DNA of 64,000 bases, taken from assembly GCA_025667525.1 (NCBI GenBank), contig CM046876.1, positions 570,273,469 through 570,337,468 of the forward strand, in the 5' to 3' direction. The translations under genes and the position numbers were made by a program. Source of the DNA: Glebionis coronaria. Taxonomy: Eukaryota > Streptophyta > Magnoliopsida > Asterales > Asteraceae. The notes under the pieces were generated by a model. It was given only the letters and a program-made list of their open reading frames with translations. It did no database searches and was not told where the DNA came from. Below are positions 11,313-23,193 of the stretch, one piece after another (within the stretch, counting starts at the first letter, position 1; each line of letters starts with the position of its first letter).

Positions 11313-12818
11313 TAATAGGTGTGTAAACACCCATCCTTTTACCACTTAATTCTGGCTAAAACAAGACCAAAACACGTATTTAATATCATTTGTTTGGAAT
11401 TATGCGTGGTTTTTGTGTTTATTGTGTTTTCAGAGCTAACCGGATGAATATTAAAGAAAACATGGGATTGCACGGGTTTTATCAAGGAAAAAGACTCAAG
11501 ACGAAGTCTATTGTCCAAGAGGTGCAAAAGATTTGAAGTCAATGGGCCTATTTGAAGATTTATCGAAGAAAAGGACCAAAGATGGAAGATTTACATATGT
11601 CGAAGAAACTCAAGTCTATTTAACGAAGAAATTAAAAGACGAGTTGAATTTAATCGACGACAAATCCCGAATCAGAATCGAAAACGTCAACTTTTCTGAA
11701 AAGACGAGAAGACAAGAAGAAAGGGAGAAAGCCCACTCACCAACCAACCACTAGGACTATATATAGTTTTTCCCTTCACACAATTAGGGAGTTAGCTTTC
11801 ATTTTCTTTTTCCCAGTTTTCTTAGGAACGGTTCATCACCAACACCATTAGGGTGTTTGGTGATTTTTAATTTCTTTTCAATCTTGTAAGTGTTTTAATC
11901 ATTACTCTTGTTACCTTTACATTAATCCTTTAATTCCATCTTTTCATTCATCTTATTCTTCATCATCTTCTATTGCAAGTTCTTAAGTTTTCTATTTGAT
12001 TCAAGTTTGATCTTAAAAAGTTGTTGATTTAGTGTTTTTATTGGTGGGATTTGTTACTTATGATATTTAAATGATTATTGGTTGATTTGGTAAAACCTTT
12101 TCGAGTATTTTGGTGTTTAGATTGATAAAACGTGTTCCTGCTACTGTTACTGTTCTTTCTGATCCGAACATTCCGAATTGACCATTTGCTAATTCCCTTA
12201 CTCGGAATATTTTAAATATTCCGAATAGTGTTATTTTTCCGCATAAGACCTTTTTTCCGCATAAGTCTATTTTTCCGCATAAGGCACTTTTTCCGCATAA
12301 GACCTTTTTTCCGCATAGACCACTTTTTCCGCATAAGGCTATTTTTCCGCATAAGGCCATTTTTCCGCATAAGACCTTTTTTCCGCATAAGGCTATTTTT
12401 CCGCATAAGGCACTTTTTCCGCATAAGACCTTTTTTTCCGCATAGACCACTTTTTCCGCATAAGGCTATTTTTCCGCATAAGGCTATTTTTCCGCATAAG
12501 ACCTTTTTTCCGCATAAGTCTATTTTTCCGCATAAGGCACTTTTTCCGCATAAGACCACTTTTTCCGCATAAGGCTATTTTTCCGCATAAGGCTATTTTT
12601 CCGAGTCGGATATTTTTCAGTTCTAATTTAAGTGTTGCTTTTTAATTGTTGATTGTTTTAAGTTTATATCATTATCATTTTATTCATTTCCCTGTTTAGT
12701 AGATTAGAAAACCAAACCCACTTTTTGTCACCAAGAACAAACCGTTCCACTTAGAGCTGAGATCAATTCGAGAGGATTCCGAGAATCGAACTTTTCAACA
12801 TAGAAAACCCATGTATCA
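11313..12818 (+). repeat. AthA 3' LTR
   Basis: 1506 bp, near-identical to 2345-3832. It begins TAATAGG where the 5' LTR has TGATAGG. It has one more minisatellite unit (12233-12602) and scattered single-base differences. It ends CCATGTATCA, followed by the target duplication GCATG. Confidence 0.95.
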
Positions 12819-15330
12819 GCATGCGGGGACGACTTCTTCTTGGATTCCACAACGCCACCGTCTTCAAATGGCGCAACATAAGTAGACACGAACGAAATAG
12901 CTTTGAACACTTCATTCTAATTCGGTAGCATTTTACCTCCGGTCGGTGAAGACCGTTGGACGATATAAAATATCGTACTTGTGGCAGGTAGATTTAATTA
13001 AAAATCTCCTTAACAAGATTTCGCGGGTAAACCCGTTCTCTTTACTCGACCGTCCAAAGATGACTGCGAGTGTAAAGAGTGAATCATTTGGATAAAATTA
13101 TCCACATGATTGAAGCCGTCAATTCTGATTCCTGGAACAACTTTGATTCATTAAAGAATCGCACCATCGTTGCTTTCCAGTTGTCACGAGCTTGATTCAT
13201 ATTGAATCTTGCAAGTTACCTACCAAGTGCTGTTTGAGGTTAACACTAGAAGGATTTCCACTCATCACTGTGAACACTGAGGTATCACTCTGAGTGTTCT
13301 GGCAAGATCACTAAGATATTGCGTAGAGGCCTAGAACGTGTTTAAATTCAGTTAAGAATTAAACCACTGTTGCTTTCCAGTTATCACAAGTTTGATTCAT
13401 AAAGAATCGCACAAGTCACCTACCATGAGCTTTTTGATATTCGCTCAAGAAGGATTCCATCTTCATTGTAAATACTTTCGTATTACTCGGATGTTCAGGC
13501 AAGATCATGAAGATTTTGCGTAGGACTCTTAAGATCTTTCTTACTTTTTACAGTGTGTGAAGAAGCAAGGAATTATGAAAGTGTGTCCTAATGAGATATT
13601 TGATGATCTCAAATGGTTCTAGACTCGATCGTGTAATTTAAATTTTTTGTGATCGGAGGCTGGAGAGGAGTGCCACCTTTTCAATACCAATTTATTCGGA
13701 GTGAATAAATCAATAGCTAATGCGTTGTCTCTGTGTGATTAAAACAAATATCTTTTAAGAGATATCTGAGTTAGCTGGGATGGGTTGTGCATTGCATCAC
13801 TGGGTCCATGATGTCTATCATCAATATCAAGAATCATTAAAAATGATCTCAATAGTATATGTATTGACCCGGTTTCTGCCTAAAGTTGTAAGGAGGGCTT
13901 CTTTCTTTACACCCTTTATCTTTACAATTCTTTTTCATTCTTCAACCCCTTCAATGCTTACCAATACGTCATAACTAGCACCTTGTTGTGATTGTTCCAG
14001 TGCTAACTTAAGTACTTGGTCGGCATTCAGCTACATTCACAATCTTTCTCCATCTTTCCTAAGGACTACTATTTCTAGCTATGGAATGTCCTTGGGAAGA
14101 TTCCTCCGGTTTAAGAAGAATCATTGGACTTAACCTATCCTACCATCCTTATGTCACCACAATCTTCATCGTCGTGAAATAAATGGGTTGTGGGTAAGTA
14201 TAAATCACCATGAAACCCATTTTTGATGTGCAAATCCGTTTTGCTCCCCCTTATCATATGCCACGATACTCGAAAACATTTAGCACATGTCGGGATGAGC
14301 CATCACGTTAAGTCAAACCATTTTTGATAATTTCCAATATTAAGTCACATTTTCTCCCCCATATTAAAAATATTAACCCAATCGATGTTTTTAATATCAA
14401 TTGATTTAATGAAGTTTTAACAAAGGTTTTGGGAAGAAAAATGCAAGTCCTTTTATCTTCATGATACCAAATGTATGAGATATGATACCGATTAGTAACA
14501 TGATCACATATTCACCATATTAGAATAAATTTATAAGGTTGGACATGATTGATGAGAACATCATATGATAAGATCAAATGGTTTTTGTCAGCACATGTTG
14601 GTCGCCTCGTCACGTCTGAAGTCATCTCTTGACACCACGTGTACGATTGGTATTGTTGTCTTGACACCAACTTGTGAACTTGGCACTTTCGGCATCGAAG
14701 ATTCTGAATGCTTGACAATTGCTCCCCCTTAATTGTTGACCCGTGTTCTATTGAAAGAGCTGTAGTCGTCGTTTGAGTAGTCGCATCGTCGAGTATGTAG
14801 ATACCAATTGTAGATTGCTATGGTTGTAGAGATGATAACTTCATAAAAACAAGACTTCTCTTGTTTTAACAAATAAATGCACTGAAGCGTACATAGATTT
14901 GTGTTAGACCAAGTTATAAAGTAAACTTGATCCCTTACAAGGTTTTAAAGTAAACCTTGCCCGAGAAAATTAATTCCTGTTGTGCGCCAAAGCTTTCATA
15001 AGAAATACTTGACTTTAATATGAAAATCGGGTTGTAGTCTGAACTAACTACAAGCCATTTGGGCATGTTTTATGAAATATTTAAAACTTTTGTACGAACT
15101 CTATTTATGGCGCCGTGTCAATATTAATCAACATTTCTAAGGCCATAAATATTATCGTACCAAAAGACATGCCTTTGAAAAATAAAGTAAAAATATTTTT
15201 GTATTTTTCGGAATTTTTCAATTTTTATGGTTTTTATATGGTTTTATATTTTTGTATTTTGCTTTTGTGGATAAAATATGAACAATATATACGAATGATC
15301 ACCAAGGATACGGAGAATAGTTTACCACCA
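12819..15330 (-). other. CopA 3' noncoding tail, pol-proximal part
   Basis: About 2.5 kb with no coding frame. It is homologous in inverted orientation to CopC 42000-44330. Shared landmarks are a roughly 200-bp two-unit duplication (13180-13520), purine runs seen as CTCCCCC on the plus strand (about 14243, 14353, 14721), a conserved stem-loop near 14365-14402, and one copy of the four-hairpin unit (about 14930-15090). The first five bases GCATG are the right copy of the AthA target duplication. Confidence 0.85.
14930..15090 (-). repeat. Single hairpin unit in the CopA tail, relative of the CopC array
   Basis: On the minus strand the order is stem TTGTAGT/ACTACAA with loop TAGTTCAG, then stem GTCAAG/CTTTGGC, then the GGAATTAATTTTCTCGG element, then stem CAAGGTTT/AAACCTTG. 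Loops and linkers match the CopC units while stem bases differ in a paired way. Confidence 0.7.
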
Positions 15331-16845
15331 CTATTCTTTCGCTTCATCTGCCAGTTCCTTTAGGGTCTCAGGCGAGAAAGTTCTCATTCCTAGCTTGTCG
15401 GCCAAAAATTCCATTCGAGCGCGATCTAAAGCCTTCGTGAAAATATCCGCCAATTGATACTCAGATCGGACAAAGTAAAGCTCTATTACTCCATTTTCCA
15501 CTTGCTCCTTGATGAAGTGGTAGCGAATTTCAATGTTCTTCGACCGGGAAAATTGAACGTTGTTGCAGCATAAGGCAATTGCACTCTTGTTGTCACAGTA
15601 CATCGGAATTTTGTTGAAACCTAGACCATAGTCGGTTAATTACGATCTCATCCAAAGAAGTTGAGCACAACAACCGGACATAGCTATGTATTCTGCTTCC
15701 GTACTTGAAATTGCAACGCTTTTCTGCCTTTTCGATGCCCAACTGATTAGTCGATCTCCTAGTAGTTGCAAAGTTCCACTCGTGCTACGCCTTGTATCTT
15801 GACAACCCGCGTGATCCGCATCTACATATGACATAAGTGCAATAGAAGAGTCATTCGAATATCAAAGTCCCCGATTAATGGTTCCTTTAATATATCGAAA
15901 GATCCTTTTAACAGTAGCTAAGTGTAACTCAGTAGGCCTAGTTTGATACCGAGCACACATGCATATAGCAAACTGAATATCAGGTCGACTAGCTGTTATA
16001 TACAGAAGAGTACCGATCATTCCACGGTAAAGTGTCGGATCAACAGCAAATCCATGTGGATCTGCATCAAGCTTAGTTCGTTCCACCATTGGAGTATCCA
16101 CGGGGTCGCAAGATTACATCTTGTACTTCTTTAGCGATTCAAGGGCATACTTGGATTGATTGATAAAGATGCCTCTGGGACTCTGAGATATCTGAAGACC
16201 TAAGAAGAATGATACCTTTCCCATCATGGACATCTTAAACTTGGAAGACATGAGTGTCCCAAACTCATCGGATAAGGTTTGGGTCGAGGCTGCAAATATA
16301 ATATCATCAACATATATTTGTACCATAATCATATCTTTACCTCGTTTCTGAATGAACAGCGTGGGATCCACCTTGCCTTTAGCGAAGCCTTGCGTGATGA
16401 GGAATTATGATAATAGATCATACCATGCGCGTGAAGCTTGCTTCAACCCATAGAGAGCCTTCTTAAGATTGTACACATGATTAGGATATTTAGGATTCAC
16501 AAAACCATCCGGCTGTTGAACATAGACCTCTTCCTTGATTTCACCATTAAGAAATACCGTCTTCACATCCATCCGATAGACGATCATATTCATATGGGCT
16601 GCATAAGCGAGGAATAGTCTAATAGCTTCCAAACGGGCAACAGGTGCAAAGGATTCCATAAAGGCGATGCCCAATAATTGCTTGTATCCACGAGCTACTA
16701 GTCGAGCTTTGTTCTTCAATATTCCGCCTAACTCATCGAGTTTCACCTTGTAAACCCATTTCAAAGTGAGTAATTGCACTTGATCTGGGCATGGGACAAG
16801 TTCCCATACTTCAAGACGTATAAATTCATTAAGTTCTTCTTGCAT
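15331..16845 (-). pseudogene. CopA reverse transcriptase and RNase H, with nonsense codons
   Basis: One continuous minus-strand frame interrupted by stops at about 16405, 16114, 15862 and 15640. Reverse transcriptase: [36 protein letters not shown] and the catalytic box YVDDIIFAA. RNase [49 protein letters not shown], ending ADEAKE. Each stop sits where relatives have Lys, Glu, Trp or Gln codons, as expected for slow decay or C-to-T change. The domains are full length, so the copy decayed after a normal insertion. No active product is expected. Confidence 0.92.
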
Positions 16846-18418
16846 AGCTTCTATCCAACAGGATTGAGTAAAAGCTTCTTGCCATGTCTTAGGTTCAACT
16901 TATGTGAGAAAAGCATCAAAATGACAAATCATTGCATTTTCTTGTAACTGACTTCGTGTGGATACCGGAAGATAAGGGTCACCAATAATAGAATCTATAG
17001 GATGATCCTTTGTCAACTTGCTGTCATGTTCACGAATCCGTGGATTGGAGTAAACTGTAGTAGGAGCTTCCTCTGAGGTGGACGACCCGACTTGATTAGG
17101 GTCGGGAATTGGTACACCAAATAATGAAAGTTCACGCATTTGAGCAAATTCTAAATCGTGATCATCATCATCCTCTTCATCATCAATAGGCATGACATGG
17201 GTAGTTGAAACATGTGTTGGTTGAGAATTAATTGTTGAGGGTATATCTTGACCAATTGTAGGTGCAGACGTATCTGATTGCGCTTCAGTTGCTGGAGCGA
17301 CAACTTCAGTTACCGGAGCTATTACCTCAGGTTCTGGAGCAACAATACTTGGAGGAGTAAATAATTCGTCAAAGAACGGTTGAAACAACGTATCCCATTC
17401 AGTCCTAGAAGGTGGTGTAAATGATGATGAAGTAGGGTTGTGTGGGACAAGACCAGAACTAATGTTACTGGGTCCCATTTCATGAAGTGCGGGTTCAGAG
17501 CTGCTTTGATCAAAAGCCATTGCTGTCAGCTCATCAAAATCAACATTCATAGTTTCGAGGATCTTACGAGACTTACGATTGTAGATTTGGTATGCCTTCT
17601 TTGCGGGTGTATAACCAATGAAAATACCAAAATTCTGCCTTTGGTTGAAGTTTTCCCAAATTGTCACCATCATTATTTGGATAACATAGAGAACCAAATA
17701 CATGAAGATATGATAAATCTGGTACTTTTCCATGGAGAAGCTCATAAGGTGTTTTACCATGGCGTTTACAAATTAGTGACCAGTTTTGGGTGTACACTGC
17801 TGTAGATACTGCTTCTGCCCATAAAAACAATGGAGCCTTTGCGTAAATTAACATCGTTCGAGCATATTCCATAAGTGTGCGATTTCGCCTTTCAACGACA
17901 CCGTTTTGTTGTGGAGTGCGTGAAACGGATGTTTCATGAGATATGCCAACTTCGTCATAATAATCACGCAAGATTTGATTCACAAATTCGGTTCCATTAT
18001 CTGTACGAATGCGTCGGACAGTAGTGTTGAGACGCACTTGAATCATCTTGAGAAATCCGATGATGAATTTAGGTGCCTCATTTTTTGTTGTTAGAAATTT
18101 CACCCATGTAAACTGAGAGTAATCATCGATAATTACGAGGATATACTTTTTGCCACTAAGACTTTCAACACGCATTGGCCCACAAAGATCCATATGCAAC
18201 AAATATAGTTTCTCTTGGTTGGTGTCTCCTGTCTTGGGTTTGTATGATTTCTTAGTGCTTTTCCCCATTGTACACGCGGAACACAAATGATCCTTGTGAA
18301 ATGAAAGTTTAGGAAGACCACGAACAAGTTCATTTTTCGCCAAATGATTAATAGCGTCAAAGTTAAGATGAGATAACCGTCGATGCCATAACCATGACGT
18401 ATGTCTTCGATTTGCCAA
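16846..18418 (-). pseudogene. CopA integrase and linker, frameshifted
   Basis: From 18418: the pre-integrase zinc region WLWHRRLSHLNF with CSAC, then the integrase core with Asp in HMDLCGPM, Asp in RTDNGTEF and Glu in NGVVERRNRTL, so the DDE triad is intact. A frameshift near 17650 moves the reading to a second frame (FGIFIGYTPAKKAYQIYNRKS). It continues into an acidic Pro/Ser/Thr-rich linker, then DHPIDSIIGDPYLPVSTR, and stops at a TAA at 16900-16902 where the frame should enter reverse transcriptase. The N-terminal side joins directly to gag; see the protease deletion. Confidence 0.9.
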
Positions 18419-20725
18419 TTATGGTCATATCATAAAGACTGGGAATATATTCATGAGCTTGTTTTGCATAACCGGGATTAGGTGGTAAATTTTGAAGACG
18501 CTTAAGTTCGAGTTCTTTAAATGATTTAGTTAAAAGATGAACCTTTTCTATGGAAGCGTATTGTTTTAAAAGCTGTTGTTCTTTGAATTTAAGAAGTTTG
18601 GCAGCATTAATTTCTGATTCAAACTTTTTAGACTCGAGAGTTTCGAAATCCATTTTAAGTTTCTGAAAATCATTGACAACCGACTCTTTTGCTTTTAATT
18701 CATTGGAAAGATTAGCTTTTAATGGTTCTATTTCTTTCAAGTGTTCAATCTTTTCAAAACGAAATTGGTCAAATTCAGAACATGTTATTTTCTCTGCTTG
18801 AAGGACCATTTCAAAAGTTTTGACCTTTTCTTTATGCAACGCAAGCTCGGCAGTTAGGGTGGAATTCGTATCTACGGATTGTCTGAGAGCCATATGCATT
18901 TGATCAATAATATGTTTAGGCACCATGACCAAATCATGTTGAGCATAAGATTCCATACCCGTCGTAGCATTTGGTTGAGGTTCACTCAAATGTGTAGGAT
19001 TGGGTACCACATCATTTGAGTTACTAGTTCCCGAATGCTGTTCGAGGTTGTCTTTTTCATGCCTAACTTGATGTGGGTTATCATCATTACCAAGATTGGT
19101 TGTGGTGGGTACCTCACTGACGACATCAGAACCGTAGTGAGAGAGATTAGCAACGAGAGCAGCTTCGGTAGAGTGAATGTCATCACAATCCGAATCATAT
19201 GCGTCAAGATCATCTGCTTGATAAGCTGCATTAGAAGTGGAAACGACTGCAATGCCTTCAGTATCTGCTGCCCCTGGGTCTGTAAGAAATGCTAACTCCT
19301 CTGAATCCAAAATCTTTCCCTTAGACTGAGCATCAACCAAATACATTTTCTCACGAAACCACTCTTCATCCCTTCTCCTTTTTGGCTGAGTGCATTGCCT
19401 AGCCATATGACCTTGTCCTCGGCAATTGTAGCAAGTCACAACCTTTTGAGGACCAATGGGGCTTCCATTTCCATTAGCTTGAGAATTCACAGCTTGAGCA
19501 TTCATAGTCCTTGTAGGAGGTCCATATGAGTTTTGCCTTCCCTGAATAGGTTGCACTGTTACTTGACCATCTTGAACAGTAGCTTGTTGTCGAGGATTTG
19601 AAGAGGTGCGGAGCTGATTGTTTGTTGGTGGAAATCCTCTAGTTGCAACAATTTTTGACAAGTAGGCAGTGTGATAGTTTAGAACATCAGCTGGCGTATC
19701 ATTTGGAGTAAAGACTGGTGCTTGGATTGGTGGAGTTCATTAGAGTAGAAAGCTTGTGCTGGTTGTGCTTCTATTGGAAAATATCCTTGCTGAGGAGTAT
19801 AACCCATTGGAGAAGTGTTGGCTTGTGATGGTGATGTCTGATATGGTGGTTGTTGTGGAAAAGATTGTTGATGAACACTTTGTTGAAATGCTTGTTGTGG
19901 CATCATTGATGGTTGATAAGATGGTTGTTGTGGTTGCTGATAGGTGTGTGGTGGTGGCTGCTGCAAGTATGATGGTTGTTGATAAGTATAAGCCATGTTT
20001 TGTTGAGAAGCATACATGGCAAGTGGATCATGAACTTGAGGTTTAGACAACCGAGCCTCAATCACATGGCATTCGTGTTGTTAAAGAAAAGCCTGAAGTT
20101 GATCCACATTGGTGTTATGCAAGTCCTTAGCCAATTTAACATCCGTCACATACTTTTTCCATTCTGAAGGAAGAGTGTTCAAATACTTGGTGTTCAATTG
20201 AAACGTAGGAATTGCCATGCCATATATATTTAGCTCATTCAACAATAGGGTAAATCTCAGATAGTAGTCATTGAGAGTCTCCCCTGGCACATAGGCAAAC
20301 TTATCAAAAGTATCATAAAGCTTACACTCTCGTTCTTGTTTAGTTAATGAGGTGCCTTGCATTAGAACACGAATTCTATCTCATAACTCTTTGGCAACTT
20401 TATGTTTGCTGACGAGTTTGTAGACATCTGGAGGAAGGGCTTGGAGAATGATGTTTGTAGCATACTTATCACATTTGTCTTGAATCTTCATATCTGCAGC
20501 CAATTCACCCGTTGTGCGAGGACGAGTAGTCGTACCTTCCGTCACTGTACCATAATCTAATGGTCCATTGAGCACCGATGCCCAAATGAGATGTCCATTC
20601 TCTTTGTTCAACATGTAAAGTTCCATTTGGGAAGTCCAATCCTCGTACATAGACTTCTCCAACATAGGTGGACGATTATCCGTACCCGAGAGGATGGACT
20701 TATCCGTAAGAGATGTGTACTTCAT
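18363..20725 (-). pseudogene. CopA gag with zinc knuckle and coiled coil, broken; protease deleted
   Basis: Starts MKYTSLTDKSIL at 20725. Copia Gag features follow: YEDWTSQMELYML, then MQGTSLTKQERECKLYDTFDKF and LNTLPSEWKKYV. Nonsense codons lie at about 20381 (TGA where Trp is expected) and 20081. A Gln/Pro/Tyr-rich linker and a frameshift near 19670 come next. The last frame (19661-18363) holds the zinc knuckle CYNCRGQGHMARQC, DAYDSDCDD, NLSHYGSDV and about 170 residues of Leu/Lys/Glu-rich coiled coil. It ends at YIPSLYDMTIIGKSK and runs straight into integrase sequence. The usual C-terminal Gag block and the aspartic protease between them are absent. Confidence 0.9.
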
Positions 20726-20917
20726 TTCAATAAGTTAAGATTTACAAAGTTGATCGATCAATGAGAGAAAGTAAATGTGTTTGTTGTTGTGTAGAAGCCG
20801 AGAAATAATGTTAAAAATCCCCTAAGTTATGTTCTCGATAAACCAAAAATTCCAAGATGAAATTGCACACGATTCAAAAACACGTTTTTGAAAAATCTTG
20901 GAATACTTGTTGTTCTA

Positions 20918-21271
20918 TCGCAATGCCTAAAGGAATGCAGTCGCAATGTATCGTATCGCAATAAGTCCAATCGTAATAAGACCAATCGCAATAAGTCCAA
21001 TCGCAATATTCCCAATCGCAATACTTCCAATCGTAATACCTCCAATCGCAATACTGTCGCAATACCCTGTCGCAATCCTATCGTAATACTCCAGTCGCAA
21101 TATCACAAAAACAATCCTGTCGCAATATGAATCGCAATATGGATCGCAATAACAAAGAACTCCAATCGCAATCCCAATCGCAATATGGATCGCAATGTGA
21201 CAAGATGAAATCCAATCGCAATACCAGTCGCAATATGGATCGCAATCCAAAACCCTAGATATTGCGATGGG
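20918..21271 (-). repeat. ATTGCGA motif array in the CopA leader
   Basis: In element sense the heptamer ATTGCGA occurs about 19 times in 350 bp, with several ATTACGA variants and irregular 6-15 base gaps (often ATTGCGATTGG). One copy near 21263 is inverted. It lies between the primer site and gag. The CopC leader holds the same motif in the same sense. Confidence 0.9.
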
Positions 21272-21547
21272 AGCTGTCGTAATAGTACAAACAGTATGCT
21301 ATTTTTCCACTTTTCTCGGACAAAACACACCAAATTCGAGATTTTAAGCCAAAAAATGATCCAAACACCCAAACATTTTGTGTTTTTAGCCAAAGTAAAT
21401 ATACCAATCTCTACCACAACTATGTAGAAGATTTGTATCAAGAAAAAATCATAAAAAACACAAAAAAAAAATTGGACGTGGGTTTGTATAGATCAAAAAG
21501 CTACAAAAATCAAGAACACAAACACATAAACAATACAATCATCCCAT

Positions 21548-21560
21548 GGCTCTGATACCA
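21548..21560 (-). promoter_or_regulatory. CopA primer binding site, initiator tRNA-Met
   Basis: The minus strand reads TGGTATCAGAGCC two bases after the 5' LTR end. It is complementary to the tRNA-iMet 3' end, the usual copia primer. Confidence 0.9.
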
Positions 21561-21562
21561 TT

Positions 21563-21883
21563 TGTAGGATATGTAAATCTTGGTTATTTTTTAGAGAGAG
21601 AAAGAGATAGAGAGATGATGGAGTTCACACACTTCTAGAGAGAGAAAGTGAAAGATAACTATGTGTAAATTATGAAAACCACCACCCTCTCCATCAAAGG
21701 AGAGGGTTTATATACCCAAGCCTTGTGATGGGCTTGGGCTTACAATATTGGGCCGGCCTACACATGTTGTAGGCTAGGCTTGGCCTTGTTTGTTTAATAA
21801 AGATATCTAGACTACGAGCTACTACTTAATATATTGTCGGAGTGACTGAATCTTCCTAAATACATAAAAACGTATTTCCAACA
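21563..21883 (-). repeat. CopA 5' LTR
   Basis: 321 bp, pairing with 1676-1996. On the minus strand it starts TGTTGGAAATACG and ends ATCCTACA. A TATA box (TATATAAA) lies at 21707-21714. A few substitutions, such as GGTTATTTT against GCTTATGTT, separate it from the 3' LTR and the palindrome arm. Confidence 0.93.
21707..21714 (-). promoter_or_regulatory. CopA LTR TATA box
   Basis: TATATAAA on the minus strand, about 30 bp before the GGTGGTTTTC that marks one end of the palindrome arm at 1548. Confidence 0.65.
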
Positions 21884-22421
21884 ACTTATCCCAACTAAAG
21901 TGATATTACTTTATGGATCTTTGTCATTAAGTATATCATAAATAGTTATCCTTCGACCTGAGATACCAGGAAACGTTGTGGCTAGTGCATTTCTGTGAAT
22001 CAATCTAACGTTATACGTAACTGGTGTCTATACGGATTTGATTTCATGGGTGTTGCAAAATTCATGAGTTTTGCTTGTAGTCAAAATGGGATTTTGTTCC
22101 CTTCAATATTTTGTTGGAGTTTTAATACAGCTGGGCCTCTCGTGGGATCAATTAAAGATGTATGTGTGGCCACACCCAAATTGATATTTGGTAATCTTTA
22201 ATAATCAATGAACGAGAAATCATTTTGTTAATTAAGGCATGACTGAGATCCATATCCTTATTAAACGTGTATTAAGAAACAAAAGGATAATAATAATGAT
22301 GTTCAATCATTAAAAGGTTTTGTCCAGGAGACCTTACTCGAGATCGTACTAGAGGCATCGGCGTGTAGCTAGACGCTAATCGATGTGATCACGATATTTA
22401 TGAAATAGTCCAAGTGGGAGC
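21884..22421 (+). other. 3' internal end of a second CopB-type copy
   Basis: Matches 28983-29522 of CopB, including the run CCAAGTGGGAG just before the LTR, which acts as polypurine tract. An element's 5' LTR should not be preceded by its own 3' internal sequence. The LTR at 22422 was therefore also the 3' LTR of another copy on the left, which implies a tandem LTR-internal-LTR-internal-LTR array. The left end abuts CopA without a target duplication. Confidence 0.85.
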
Positions 22422-23170
22422 TGTTAGTTTATGGACGTATTTAAATAGTCATGTGTTAGGATCGAACTCGAGACTATGGGATTGCACACAAACGTTTAGA
22501 GCTATTTAATTAATTAATTATGTTTTATTTAAATATAGTTAATTAGTTGACGAGTGTTAAAGCTGTGATTAACGACCGTTAAGTATTTAATGGAAAATGA
22601 CTAACGGACGTTAAATGTAAAGTGGTAACTAAAGATTGTGTCCCAAATTTATTTTGGGAGCAACATATGGCCGGCCCCTATATGGGGAATATATGTGTTT
22701 TGGTCTTGGTTTTTAGACTATAATATATTCTCTGTAATTAGTTCTAGCCTAAAACCTAAGCTACCTTGGCACTATAAATACAAGGCTCTAGGTATTGGTT
22801 TGATTATTCATTCATTGTGAGAAAAACTCAAGCCTAAGCCTTGCTATAGCCTTATTCGGCCGAGCCCTACTCTTGGGTTGTTCGGTTTGAATTTTCCACT
22901 TTTACGACACGGTTCTGCTCGTGTTGACCTAGCTTGTCAAGTAGCTTGTTCGAGACGTGTGTACAGGAACATAGATTCAACCTTTGTTAGGTTGATCTTG
23001 GATTGGTGATTGTGTTATAGTTATTGGAAGCATTGCAAGGTAAACTCCCGTTTATTTTATGTTCAATTAATTATGTGCATGTTATGATTATATGATCCTG
23101 AATCGCTTCCGCATGTGCTATGATGTTTATTTGTTTTGTTTATCAAATAAATGTTATGTTAGATCTAACA
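22422..23170 (+). repeat. CopB 5' LTR, shared with the lost tandem copy
   Basis: 749 bp, TGTTAGTTTATGG to AGATCTAACA. TATAAATA at 22773-22780 is a likely promoter box. GGCCGAGCCCTACTCTTGG lies downstream in the transcribed part. Confidence 0.92.
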
Positions 23171-23179
23171 AGTCGACAG

Positions 23180-23193
23180 TGGCATCACGAGCC
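23180..23193 (+). promoter_or_regulatory. CopB primer binding site, diverged Met type
   Basis: TGGCATCACGAGCC, nine bases after the LTR, resembles the initiator-Met site TGGTATCAGAGC with changes. Confidence 0.55.

Larger units (their letters stand above)
2345..12818 (+). mobile_element. AthA, nearly intact Athila-like Ty3/gypsy element
   Basis: Complete 10.47-kb element. LTRs are 2345-3832 and 11313-12818, and the target duplication GCATG is at 2340-2344 and 12819-12823. The primer site matches the tRNA-Asp type used by Athila relatives. Gag and Pol occupy one frame from 4051 to 9714, broken only by a TAG at 4624-4626. A 1.6-kb noncoding tail without an envelope-like frame follows. The LTRs differ by roughly eight substitutions that I could spot plus one 18-bp minisatellite unit, so the insertion is recent. 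It lies in the noncoding tail of CopA. The Athila assignment comes from the CGGPH knuckle, the FMDD reverse-transcriptase box and the Asp primer site. Confidence 0.96.
1676..21883 (-). mobile_element. CopA, degenerate Ty1/copia LTR retrotransposon split by AthA
   Basis: Minus-strand copia element with 321-bp LTRs at 21563-21883 (5') and 1676-1996 (3'). It has an initiator-Met primer site at 21548-21560 and a purine tract at 1997-2011. Coding order on the minus strand is gag, integrase, reverse transcriptase, RNase H, which is the copia order. Protease is missing. I read at least seven in-frame nonsense codons and two or more frameshifts, so it is not autonomous. After RNase H there is a long noncoding tail (15330-12819 plus 2344-2012). 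AthA is inserted in that tail with a clean GCATG duplication. The two LTRs differ at about 7-8 of 321 positions. No target duplication is found: the flank right of 21883 is ACTTA and the flank left of 1676 is TGTTT, so one end has been rearranged. Confidence 0.92.

Noticed and set aside
13780..15363. Short frames in the CopA tail (64-82 codons)
   Set aside because: Not conserved in the homologous CopC tail and without domain signal.
21548..21560. Primer binding sites as tRNA gene fragments
   Set aside because: They match only the last 13-17 bases of tRNA and sit at fixed positions next to LTRs, as expected for priming sites.
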